From an uncultured Mycoplasmatota bacterium (lineage in GTDB: Bacteria; Bacillota_I; Bacilli_A; RF39; UBA660): a DNA stretch of 25,193 nucleotides. The first letter of the stretch is position 1; each line of letters begins with the position of its first letter. This document shows positions 1-6,630 of the stretch, in pieces. A program made the translations under genes and the position numbers. The DNA is taken from the NCBI GenBank assembly GCA_900543825.1, contig UQSR01000013.1, positions 1-25,193 on the forward strand. Direction: 5' to 3'. The notes under the pieces are model-generated. The model was not told where the DNA came from. It made no database searches and worked only from the letters and a program-made list of their open reading frames with translations.

Positions 1-2
1 AG

Positions 3-1229
3 AATGGTGATAATACAATAAAGATGTGGTATAATGAAGCAGATGCAAATGGTAATTATGATATAACTATAGGTAGTAATAATATTATATATGCTAATCC
101 AACTCCGTATATGTTTAAATGGTTCACTAATGTAACGTTGCTAGACTTGTCAAACTTAGATACATCAGGTATAACGGATATGACTGGCATGTTTGCACAT
201 ACTAAGAACTTAACAGAAATAATTTTCGGTGAACATTTTAATACTTCCAATGTAAAATCTATGTATGAAATGTTTTGTAATACTTATATGTTGAAAAGTA
301 TTGATTTATCTAAACTAGATACATCGAATGTAACAAACATGGGATATATGTTTTATGGTTCAGGTGTAGAAACATTGGATTTAAGCACCTTTGATACTAG
401 TAATGTAACAGCAATGAACTGGATGTTTGCATCCGTTAGTAAAATTACATCTTTAGATTTGAGTAGTTTTAATACGAGTAATGTTACAAATATGAGCAAT
501 ATGTTTGCAAGAGCATCAAAAGTAAGCAAACTTGATATAAGTAGTTTTGATACTTCAAATGTAACAAATTTTAATGCAATGTTTTATGGCATGAGTGGAA
601 TGACAACAATAGACTTGAGTAATATTGATACCTCAAATGCTACAAATTTAAGTAGTATGTTCGCAAGTTGTGCAAACTTAAAGAGCATAGATTTATCAAA
701 GTTTGATACATCAAAAGTAACAAACATGTCAAGTATGTTTGAATATTGTGTAGAATTGACCAATATCGATTTAAGTTCGTTTGACACCTCAAAAGTTACT
801 GATATGGGAAGAACATTTAAAAATACCAGCAACTTAACAGAAATAATTTTCGGAGAGCATTTTAATACATCAAATGTAACGACAATGTTAGAAATGTTTT
901 TAGGTTCTAACATAAAAGAAATAGATTTATCAAATTTTGATACCTCAAATGTAATAAATATGGACGGAATGTTTAGACAATGCAATTTTTCTAAACTGGA
1001 TTTATCAAATTTCAACACATCAAAATTAAAATCTGCAAAACTAATGTTTCAACGAAATGGAAATATTGATGTAATAGATTTAAGTAATGCAGATTTTACT
1101 AATCTAACAACCAGCACAGGTATGTTTGAAGGAGTTCCAACAAGTGTTAATCTTAAATTAAAAGATACTGAAACTAATAGAAACTTTATGAATACTAATT
1201 TCAGTAGTTATCATCCTACATATATATAA
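3..1229 (+). CDS. BspA-like surface protein, DUF285 repeats (5'-truncated)
   Basis: The frame is already open at base 3 and has no ribosome-binding site before the first ATG at 24, so the gene starts left of the window. It encodes at least 13 copies of a repeat of about 25 residues with the core LDLSxFDTSNVTNMxxMF, the DUF285 / BspA-like leucine-rich type. This family is found on surface proteins of gut and mucosal bacteria and mycoplasmas, where it usually mediates adhesion. Two units (about bases 207-254 and 831-878) deviate together to EIIFGEHFNTSNV and are nearly identical in DNA, eight units apart. The C-terminus (SSYHPTYI) has no LPXTG motif or membrane helix, so any anchor must be N-terminal. 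A strong hairpin terminator follows directly. The family call is secure; the ligand is unknown. Confidence 0.9.
   Translation, partial: NGDNTIKMWYNEADANGNYDITIGSNNIIYANPTPYMFKWFTNVTLLDLSNLDTSGITDMTGMFAHTKNLTEIIFGEHFNTSNVKSMYEMFCNTYMLKSIDLSKLDTSNVTNMGYMFYGSGVETLDLSTFDTSNVTAMNWMFASVSKITSLDLSSFNTSNVTNMSNMFARASKVSKLDISSFDTSNVTNFNAMFYGMSGMTTIDLSNIDTSNATNLSSMFASCANLKSIDLSKFDTSKVTNMSSMFEYCVELTNIDLSSFDTSKVTDMGRTFKNTSNLTEIIFGEHFNTSNVTTMLEMFLGSNIKEIDLSNFDTSNVINMDGMFRQCNFSKLDLSNFNTSKLKSAKLMFQRNGNIDVIDLSNADFTNLTTSTGMFEGVPTSVNLKLKDTETNRNFMNTNFSSYHPTYI
207..254 (+). repeat. Variant DUF285 unit, copy 1 (pairs with 831-878)
   Basis: These 48 nt encode NLTEIIFGEHFNTSNV and match bases 831-878 at all but four positions, 624 nt (208 codons) apart and in frame. 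The other units share the protein consensus but lack this GEHFNT form. This suggests segmental duplication or gene conversion inside the repeat array. Confidence 0.8.
831..878 (+). repeat. Variant DUF285 unit, copy 2 (pairs with 207-254)
   Basis: Second copy of the GEHFNT-type unit. The four mismatches to copy 1 lie in the codons for Gly-Glu and Thr-Ser and leave the protein unchanged. In-frame recombination between the two copies would delete or duplicate eight repeat units. Confidence 0.8.
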
Positions 1230-1230
1230 A

Positions 1231-1260
1231 TTAGCAGGACCATAGTCCTGCTAATTTTTT
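1231..1260 (+). terminator. Intrinsic terminator of the DUF285 gene
   Basis: A 10-bp perfect stem (1231-1240 with 1245-1254) closes a CATA loop and is followed by six T. It starts 2 nt after the stop codon. The stop codon of the opposing membrane-protein gene lies in the 3' arm, so the hairpin may also serve that gene, although its T-run on the minus strand is weaker. Confidence 0.9.
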
Positions 1261-1601
1261 CTTCTATTAATACCAATAATTGAGGATACTATTGCTATTA
1301 TAATAAGAATTAAATAATAAATTAAAGAAAGATAAGTAAAATTTTTAGAAATAAGATTAATAATTAAAAATAATATTATCCATGCCATACCATATTTTAA
1401 TCCTTCAATATAGCCTTTATTATTAGAACTCTTACCTAAAATATAACTACCTATAAAAATAGAAATAATAGGTATCAATAACTCAGTTATTTTAAGAACA
1501 TTCCCCATAAGAATATTAAAATAATTAAGAATAGTAATAATAATAGTACTACCTATTAATATACATAAAGTATATATAGAACTTTTTAAATATTTAAACA
1601 T
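1251..1601 (-). CDS. TIGR04086-type small membrane protein
   Basis: 116 residues with four hydrophobic stretches (about residues 10-33, 38-55, 70-86 and 90-110), so probably a four-helix inner-membrane protein. The spacing of the helices and the hydrophilic loop GKSSNNKGYIEGLKYG between helices 2 and 3 resemble the TIGR04086 / YrzE family of unknown function. The start ATG is preceded by GGTGATATT, the ribosome-binding pattern used throughout this window. It ends in RRKN. It is convergent with the DUF285 gene and divergent from the DUF421 gene. The family name rests on overall resemblance, so it is moderately sure; no function is known. Confidence 0.6.
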   Translation of the reverse strand: MFKYLKSSIYTLCILIGSTIIITILNYFNILMGNVLKITELLIPIISIFIGSYILGKSSNNKGYIEGLKYGMAWIILFLIINLISKNFTYLSLIYYLILIIIAIVSSIIGINRRKN

Positions 1602-1673
1602 AATATCACCACTAAATAATATGAATATGTATAAAAAAATATACTATCTCTCATAATTATAATGGTGATAAAA

Positions 1674-2309
1674 ATGATAATAGTAATAATTAGAACAATA
1701 TTCTTTTACTTATTTATATTTTTAATATACAGAATAATGGGTAAAAGAGAAGTAGGACAACTAAGCATAACTGATTTAGTAGTATCTCTTTTAATAGCGG
1801 AACTAACAGTAATAAGTATAGAAGACTATGAAAAAAGTATGTTATATTCTTTAATACCTATAATAGTACTAGTATTACTTCAATGTATCTTATCATATTT
1901 AAGTTTAAAAAAACCTAAATTTAGAATATTTTTAGAAGGTAATCCATCAGTAATAATAAAGGGTGGTAAAATAAATTATAATGAAATGTTAAAGCAAAGA
2001 TATAACCTAGATGATTTATTAGTTCAATTAAGAGACAAAGGCTATAGAAGTATTGAAGAAGTAGAATATGCTATTTTAGAGAGTAGTGGTACCTTATCTG
2101 TATTTCCATATGAAACAGGTAAAAGCCCTTTACCATTACCATTAATATTAGATGGAGATATACAGGAAGATACCATAAAACATCTAAAGAAAGATAAAAA
2201 GTGGGTATATAATTTTTTAGATAAAAAAGATATAAAATTAGAAGATGTATTCTTTGCCTTTTACAAAGATCGAAATATATTTATCATTAAGAATGATGAT
2301 TTACTATAG
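1674..2309 (+). CDS. DUF421 (YetF-like) membrane protein
   Basis: A membrane protein of 211 residues with three N-terminal helices followed by a cytosolic alpha/beta domain. The family signature runs from YRIMGKREVGQLSITDLVV through the FLEGNPSVIIKGGKI strand to LRDKGYRSIEEVEYAILESSG and the SVFPYE segment. This is the DUF421/YetF architecture, found as YetF, YdfR and YkjA in Bacillus and linked there to spore or envelope functions; the biochemical role is not established. An upstream in-frame ATG at 1662 is rejected because the GGTGAT ribosome-binding site at 1664-1669 overlaps it and points to the ATG at 1674. A terminator overlaps the end of the gene. Confidence 0.85.
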   Translation: MIIVIIRTIFFYLFIFLIYRIMGKREVGQLSITDLVVSLLIAELTVISIEDYEKSMLYSLIPIIVLVLLQCILSYLSLKKPKFRIFLEGNPSVIIKGGKINYNEMLKQRYNLDDLLVQLRDKGYRSIEEVEYAILESSGTLSVFPYETGKSPLPLPLILDGDIQEDTIKHLKKDKKWVYNFLDKKDIKLEDVFFAFYKDRNIFIIKNDDLL

Positions 2310-2322
2310 TCATCATTTTTTT
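2292..2322 (+). terminator. Terminator of the DUF421 gene
   Basis: The stem AATGATGA (2292-2299) pairs with TCATCATT (2310-2317) and runs into a T-stretch. The stop codon lies in the loop. Confidence 0.75.
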
Positions 2323-2326
2323 GATG

Positions 2327-2335
2327 TGTTATAAT
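2327..2335 (+). promoter_or_regulatory. Extended -10 promoter of the sirtuin gene
   Basis: TGT followed by TATAAT (2330-2335), with no convincing -35. Initiation about 7 nt downstream would begin the mRNA at the AGAGG Shine-Dalgarno, leaving a leader of about 12 nt before the ATG at 2354. Confidence 0.6.
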
Positions 2336-2353
2336 ATTATTAGAGGTAATAAT

Positions 2354-3067
2354 ATGGAAGAAAAAATAAAAGAGTTAAAAGAACTCATCGATAAAAGTAA
2401 TAAAATAGTAGTTTTTACTGGAGCAGGAGTATCAACAGAAAGTGGTATACCAGATTTTAGAAGTAAAGATGGATTATATAATCAAAAATATGACTACCCA
2501 CCAGAATTAATACTATCTCATGATTTTTTTATAAATGATCCAGAAGAATTCTATAAATTTTATAAAGATAAATTAAATTCATTAAATGCCATACCCAATA
2601 TTACACACAAAAAACTAAAAGAATTAGAAGATAAAGGTAAAGATGTAACAATAATAACCCAAAATATAGATGGTCTTCATAGTAAAGCCGGTAGTAGTAA
2701 AGTATTAGAATTACATGGAACAATTATGAATAACTATTGCACTAAATGTCATAAATATTATGATGCTAATTATGTTTTTAATAGTAGTGGCATACCAAGA
2801 TGTACCTGCGAAGGTATAATAAAGCCAGATGTCGTATTATATAACGAACCACTTCCAGAAGATGTATGGGAAGAGGCCATTACAGTGGTAGCTAAATCAG
2901 ATCTAATGATAGTTTTAGGAACATCTCTTAGAGTTTATCCAGCGGCATATTTAGTAGACTATTTTCATGGAAATTTAGTTTTAATAAATCGTAGTTCAAT
3001 TGGCCATGAAGATAAAGCCAAACTAATAATAAACGATAAATTAAGCAATGTATTTAGTAAAATATAA
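2354..3067 (+). CDS. cobB: Sir2-family NAD-dependent protein deacylase
   Basis: A sirtuin of 237 residues that removes acyl groups from lysines using NAD+. The NAD-binding motif GAGVSTESGIPDFRS spans about residues 23-37, TQNIDGLHSKAG about 102-113, and the catalytic His is 121 in ELHGT. The zinc ribbon is C129-x2-C132 and C150-x-C152, with GTSLRVYPA late in the Rossmann fold. Length and motifs match the compact bacterial class-U type sirtuins. The frame is open upstream to a TTG at 2321, but that lies in the promoter; the AGAGG site places the start at 2354. It probably forms a single-gene transcript between two terminators. The symbol follows the usual bacterial name and its substrates are not predictable. 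Confidence 0.93.
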   Translation: MEEKIKELKELIDKSNKIVVFTGAGVSTESGIPDFRSKDGLYNQKYDYPPELILSHDFFINDPEEFYKFYKDKLNSLNAIPNITHKKLKELEDKGKDVTIITQNIDGLHSKAGSSKVLELHGTIMNNYCTKCHKYYDANYVFNSSGIPRCTCEGIIKPDVVLYNEPLPEDVWEEAITVVAKSDLMIVLGTSLRVYPAAYLVDYFHGNLVLINRSSIGHEDKAKLIINDKLSNVFSKI

Positions 3068-3096
3068 GTACCAAACAAAAAAATGGTACTTTTTTA
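3066..3096 (+). terminator. Terminator of the sirtuin gene
   Basis: AAGTACCA (3066-3073) pairs with TGGTACTT (3084-3091) across an A-rich 10-nt loop and is followed by a T-run. It overlaps the stop codon. Confidence 0.85.
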
Positions 3097-3115
3097 TTAA
3101 TACTTTCATAAATTA
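3088..3115 (+). promoter_or_regulatory. Possible mother-cell (sigma K/E-type) promoter of cotE
   Basis: CATAAATTA (3107-3115) fits the sigma-K -10 consensus CATAnnnTA and partly the sigma-E form CATACAAT. An AC dinucleotide lies 17 nt upstream (3088-3089), as in sigma-K promoters. No TATAAT is present in this gap, unlike the housekeeping genes around it. The motif is short, so chance is possible; the position before a spore-coat gene raises its weight. Confidence 0.45.
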
Positions 3116-3133
3116 TTGTGAGGGGTGATATCT

Positions 3134-3673
3134 TTGTCAGCATATAAGGAAATAGTAACCAAAGCAGTAGTAGGTAAAGGCAAAAAGTATTATCGTAATA
3201 CTTATACAATAAATACTGAGTTTGCACCTAATACTGTATTAGGATGTTGGGTAATAAATCACAAATTTGAAGGACACGAAGTACATGGAAAAATTGAAAT
3301 AGATGGTTCCTTTGATGTCAATTTATGGTATTCCTACGATAATGATACTAAGACTTCAGTAATGACCAAAAATATACCATATAGAGAAGTTGTAACAGTA
3401 TCACAAAAAGCTGAAGCTGATTCAAGTAATAAGGATATAATTGTAAGAAGCTTAAAACAACCTAGTTGTATCTCTGCTAAAGAAAAAGATAATAGTATAA
3501 TAATAGATATCGAAAAAGAACTAGGAGTCGAAATAGTAGGGGATACCAAAGTAAAAATAGCAATCGAAGAAGATGAAGAACCATGGGATGAAATACCAGA
3601 AGAAGTAACAGAAGAAGATCTTAAAGACATAGAAGATAATGTAGATCCTGATTATCTTAAAGAGGAGAAATAA
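3134..3673 (+). CDS. cotE: Outer spore coat protein CotE
   Basis: 179 residues. The N-terminal two-thirds match the CotE family closely: SAYKEIVTKAVVGKGKKYYR, then NTVLGCWVINHKFEGHEV, the segment FDVNLWYSYDNDTKTSVMTK and an acidic C-terminal tail with PWDEIPEE. In Bacillus CotE is the morphogenetic protein that assembles the outer coat around the forespore on the mother-cell side. The start is TTG at 3134, 7 nt after GGGGTGAT; the GTG at 3125 is part of that ribosome-binding site, and starting at the TTG gives MSAYKEIV, which matches the known CotE N-terminus. In B. subtilis cotE follows miaB and ymcA; here those genes are 9 kb downstream. No other sporulation gene is clearly present in the window. 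Confidence 0.93.
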   Translation: MSAYKEIVTKAVVGKGKKYYRNTYTINTEFAPNTVLGCWVINHKFEGHEVHGKIEIDGSFDVNLWYSYDNDTKTSVMTKNIPYREVVTVSQKAEADSSNKDIIVRSLKQPSCISAKEKDNSIIIDIEKELGVEIVGDTKVKIAIEEDEEPWDEIPEEVTEEDLKDIEDNVDPDYLKEEK

Positions 3674-3692
3674 TTCTTCTTTTTTTTTATCG
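3658..3692 (+). terminator. Weak terminator after cotE
   Basis: A purine-rich arm (AAGAGGAGAA) pairs, with two G-U wobbles, with TTCTTCTTTT across the stop codon and runs into a T-stretch. Confidence 0.5.
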
Positions 3693-3720
3693 AAATATAT
3701 ACGCAAGATATTATTTTTGA

Positions 3721-3728
3721 TGTATAAT
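3721..3728 (+). promoter_or_regulatory. -10 promoter of mgtA
   Basis: TATAAT at 3723-3728 follows a TG and has no clear -35. Predicted initiation near 3735 would place the GGTGAT Shine-Dalgarno at the very 5' end of the mRNA, with a leader of about 9 nt. No room remains for an Mg-sensing leader. Confidence 0.5.
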
Positions 3729-3743
3729 AATATTGGTGATACT

Positions 3744-6335
3744 ATGAAAGATAATAAAATAGATGATATATTAATATTAAAAGACTATAATGAAATATCA
3801 AAGTTAACTACTAAAGAAATATTAACAAAATATCATACTAAAGAAGAAGGATTAACTAATAAAGAAGCCCAAAAAAGATTAAATAATAATGGAAAAAACA
3901 TCGTTATAAAAGAAGTAAATAGAAGTATATTTTACTTTATATTTAATTCATTAAAAGAAGAATTTATCATAATACTATTAGTTTTAGCAGTAATAAACTT
4001 CTCTTTAGGAGATAAACTAGGTTCTTTAGTAATCGTATTAATAGCTATTATTAGTATGCTTATCAAAGTACTAGAAGATTATTCAGTATATAAATTTAAT
4101 AAAAAACTAAGAAGTAAAATAGTATCAACCACTAAAGTAATAAGAGATAATAAAGAATTAGAAATAAAAGTAGAAAATGTAGTAGTAGGAGATGTTATAT
4201 CTTTAAATGCTGGAAGCATAATCCCAGCGGATTGTATTGTTGTAAATAGTAAAGATTTATTTGTTAATGAGTCTGTTTTTACAGGAGAATCAATTCCCGT
4301 AGAAAAGAAAGAAACTAATAAGAAAGAATATGATAACCTATTTGATATAAAAAATGTCCTATATATGTCTTCAAGCGTCATAAGTGGTACTGCGAAGGCC
4401 ATAGTGGTAAAAACAGGCTTTGATACATATTTAGGTAAAATTGGTAAAGAAATAAATACCAAAAAAAATATAACTGCATTTGATAAAGGAATGAAAGATA
4501 TTACTAATATGTTAATAAAGTTCATGGTAGTAATATGTCTTATTATTCTTTTAGTGGATGGAATAATAAGAAGTAATTTTACTGAGGCTATTCTTTTTGC
4601 CTTTTCCGTAGCGGTAGGAATAACTCCAAGTATGTTACCAATGATAGTTAATGTAAATTTAACCAAAGGTACTAAAGCCTTAGCTAAAAAGAAAGTTTTA
4701 GTAAAACATATTGAATCCATTCAAAATCTAGGGGCTATTGATACATTATGTACTGATAAAACGGGTACACTTACAGAGAATAAAATAGTACTTCAAAAAT
4801 ATATTGATGTATTAGGAAATGAAGATAACAGTATTTTAGAGTATGCTTATATAAATAGTTATTATTCTTCAGGTATGAAGAATATCGTTGATAGAGCAAT
4901 AATGATTTATGGTAGTAAACATAATTTAGATAATATATTACCAAAATATGAAAAGATAGATGAAATACCATTCGATTATAATAGGAAGGTAATGAGTATA
5001 ATCGTTAGAAATAAAAATACCTATCGCATGATAACTAAAGGTGCCATGGAAGAAGTATTAAAAAGATGTACCAAAGTAAAAGTAAAAGGTAAAGAAGAAG
5101 ATTTAACTAAAGAATTAATAGACATTGTTACCAATAAAGCTAAAGAAATGGCCACTTCTGGTATGCAAGTTCTAGCTTTAGCGGCTAAAAAGACAGAGAA
5201 GGGTGTTCTATCTTTTGATGAAAACAGTGAAAAAGAAATGACATTTATTGGTTTTGTGGCCTTTTTAGATTCACCTAAAAAAGATGTCAAGAAAGTTATA
5301 AATAAATTAAGAAAGTATGGTGTAAAAACAAAAATATTAACCGGAGATAATCCATATTCAACTACGATGGTAGCATCATTAGCGGGTATTAATAGTGATG
5401 AGATATTAACTGGTGCCGAAATAGATAAATTAAGTGATAAAGCCCTATCAATAAAAGTAGAAGAAATAGATGTATTTGCCAGATTAAATCCCATCCAAAA
5501 AGAAAGAGTAGTAAGAATACTAAAAAGTAATGGCCATGTAGTAGGTTATATGGGAGATGGAATTAATGATGCGCCATCATTACGTCAAAGTGATGTTGGT
5601 CTCTCAGTAAATACCGCTACAGATATTGCTAAAGAAACAAGTGATATGATATTACTAGAAAAAAACTTAGAAGTAATAGCAGATGGAATAATTGAAGGAA
5701 GAAAAGTATATGGTAATATCATAAAATATATGAAAATGGCTTTAAGTGCAGATTTTGGAGATGTATTTAGTATAATGATAGCCAGTATTTTCTTACCATT
5801 CTTGCCACTATTACCAATACAAATGTTATTTCAAGATTTCATATATGATTTTTCTCAAATAGGTATACCATATGATAATGTAGATGAAGAATTTATAACA
5901 TTCCCTAAAAAATGGAATACAAAAGGAATAGCTAAATTTATGATAGTAATGGGAATAACAAGCTCTATAATAGATGTACTAGCATTTCTTACATTCTGGC
6001 ACCTATTAGGCTATAACAGTATAGATAAAGAAAGTTATTTTCAAACTGCTTGGTTCATAACATCATTAATAACAGAACTTATGATCATCTATAATGTTCG
6101 TACATCGAAAGATATTTTTAATAGTAGGCCATCAAAAGTATTATTATCATTAACATTACTATCTAGTATATTAACAATAGTAACTCCAATATTATTTCAT
6201 AATATTTTATCATTCCATTTTGAAATATTGAGTATTAAGTTCTATCTATATTTATTGTCTTTAGTAATTTTATATGTATTAATAGTTAGTATTGTAAAAA
6301 GAATATACATCAAAAAGAATCATGAATGGTTATAA
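3744..6335 (+). CDS. mgtA: MgtA-type Mg2+-importing P-type ATPase
   Basis: A P-type ATPase of 863 residues: N-terminal cation-ATPase domain, helices 1-2, actuator domain with TGES at 180-183, helices 3-4, phosphorylation motif DKTGTLT with Asp338, KGA nucleotide-binding segment, TGDNP, MGDGIND at 603-609 and a C-terminal bundle of about six helices. SIQNLGAIDTLCTDKTGTLT, the helix-6 stretch ending in YDFSQIGIPYDNVD and QTAWFITSLITE are typical of the MgtA/MgtB (P3B) branch rather than Ca2+ pumps. In helix 4 the usual TPEMLP of this branch reads TPSMLP (residues 294-299), losing an acidic residue near the ion path. The start at 3744 follows GGTGAT; the frame upstream of it is promoter. Substrate assignment is by family. 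Confidence 0.85.
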   Translation: MKDNKIDDILILKDYNEISKLTTKEILTKYHTKEEGLTNKEAQKRLNNNGKNIVIKEVNRSIFYFIFNSLKEEFIIILLVLAVINFSLGDKLGSLVIVLIAIISMLIKVLEDYSVYKFNKKLRSKIVSTTKVIRDNKELEIKVENVVVGDVISLNAGSIIPADCIVVNSKDLFVNESVFTGESIPVEKKETNKKEYDNLFDIKNVLYMSSSVISGTAKAIVVKTGFDTYLGKIGKEINTKKNITAFDKGMKDITNMLIKFMVVICLIILLVDGIIRSNFTEAILFAFSVAVGITPSMLPMIVNVNLTKGTKALAKKKVLVKHIESIQNLGAIDTLCTDKTGTLTENKIVLQKYIDVLGNEDNSILEYAYINSYYSSGMKNIVDRAIMIYGSKHNLDNILPKYEKIDEIPFDYNRKVMSIIVRNKNTYRMITKGAMEEVLKRCTKVKVKGKEEDLTKELIDIVTNKAKEMATSGMQVLALAAKKTEKGVLSFDENSEKEMTFIGFVAFLDSPKKDVKKVINKLRKYGVKTKILTGDNPYSTTMVASLAGINSDEILTGAEIDKLSDKALSIKVEEIDVFARLNPIQKERVVRILKSNGHVVGYMGDGINDAPSLRQSDVGLSVNTATDIAKETSDMILLEKNLEVIADGIIEGRKVYGNIIKYMKMALSADFGDVFSIMIASIFLPFLPLLPIQMLFQDFIYDFSQIGIPYDNVDEEFITFPKKWNTKGIAKFMIVMGITSSIIDVLAFLTFWHLLGYNSIDKESYFQTAWFITSLITELMIIYNVRTSKDIFNSRPSKVLLSLTLLSSILTIVTPILFHNILSFHFEILSIKFYLYLLSLVILYVLIVSIVKRIYIKKNHEWL

Positions 6336-6343
6336 TATATTAT

Positions 6344-6369
6344 CCTCTTAAGCCTAAGGTCTTAAGAGG
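6344..6369 (+). repeat. Hairpin A of tandem pair 1 (shared-loop element)
   Basis: CCTCTTAAG (6344-6352) pairs perfectly with CTTAAGAGG (6361-6369) around the loop CCTAAGGT. It starts 8 nt after the mgtA stop. No T-run follows, unlike the clear terminators in this window. The tip AGCCTAAGGTCT recurs exactly in the next hairpin and in variant form after ppdK. Confidence 0.8.
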
Positions 6370-6397
6370 TAAATTAGAGCCTAAGGTCTCTAATTTA
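6370..6397 (+). repeat. Hairpin B of tandem pair 1 (shared-loop element)
   Basis: TAAATTAGAG (6370-6379) pairs with CTCTAATTTA (6388-6397) around the same CCTAAGGT loop as hairpin A. The stem sequence is unrelated apart from the closing AG/CT. It directly abuts hairpin A. The following bases are AT-rich with no strong U-tract. Confidence 0.8.
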
Positions 6398-6448
6398 ATA
6401 ATTTTCTTAATAAATTACCATAAAATAAGGAAAAAAGGTATTTTTTAG

Positions 6449-6477
6449 TTGACTTTTCCATATTATTATAATATAAT
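6449..6477 (+). promoter_or_regulatory. Sigma-A promoter of infC-rpmI-rplT
   Basis: TTGACT (6449-6454), a 17-nt spacer and TATAAT (6472-6477). Expected initiation near 6484 leaves a leader of about 147 nt before infC. Confidence 0.85.
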
Positions 6478-6483
6478 TAACAA

Positions 6484-6617
6484 GGAAACGGAAAGAAGAT
6501 TAATTTATCTCACCTGATTACTTAAGTAATAGGTAAAAAGCCAACTTAGAAAATACAGATGTTTTTAAATAGCTTTTTTATAGATAAATGGATACTTCTT
6601 TAAGTATTCATTTTTTT
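6484..6617 (+). promoter_or_regulatory. L20-type leader with attenuator upstream of infC
   Basis: The leader contains a hairpin around the palindrome ATTACTTAAGTAAT (flanked by ACCT and AGGT, about 6512-6533). It ends in an intrinsic terminator: AATGGATACTT (6587-6597) pairs with AAGTATTCATT (6602-6612, one G-U), with a 4-nt loop and seven T up to 6617. The T-run touches the Shine-Dalgarno of infC. In Bacillus the same operon is controlled by bL20 binding its leader and promoting early termination. The layout here fits that mechanism; the exact L20-binding fold was not modelled. Confidence 0.7.
6587..6617 (+). terminator. Attenuator hairpin before infC
   Basis: An 11-bp stem with one G-U pair, loop CTTT and seven T, placed between the promoter and the first gene of the operon. 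That makes it a regulatory rather than an end-of-gene terminator. Confidence 0.8.
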
Positions 6618-6630
6618 GGAGGTGTTAGCT

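Noticed and set aside
584..1018. Long open frame antisense to the DUF285 array
   Set aside because: It mirrors the repeats of the plus-strand gene and lacks a ribosome-binding site; it is a by-product of repeat composition.
1658..1663. TATAAT directly before the DUF421 Shine-Dalgarno as the promoter
   Set aside because: Initiation 7 nt downstream would fall after the Shine-Dalgarno and make the mRNA leaderless; a weaker TATACT at 1640-1645 is more sensible. Not listed as a feature.
3735..3743. Mg2+-sensing riboswitch before mgtA
   Set aside because: The predicted leader is only about 9 nt, and the gap to cotE is too short for an M-box fold.
4079..4720. 213-codon frame on the minus strand within mgtA
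   Set aside because: It lies wholly inside the coding region of a conserved ATPase, with no ribosome-binding site or recognisable product; it is a shadow frame.
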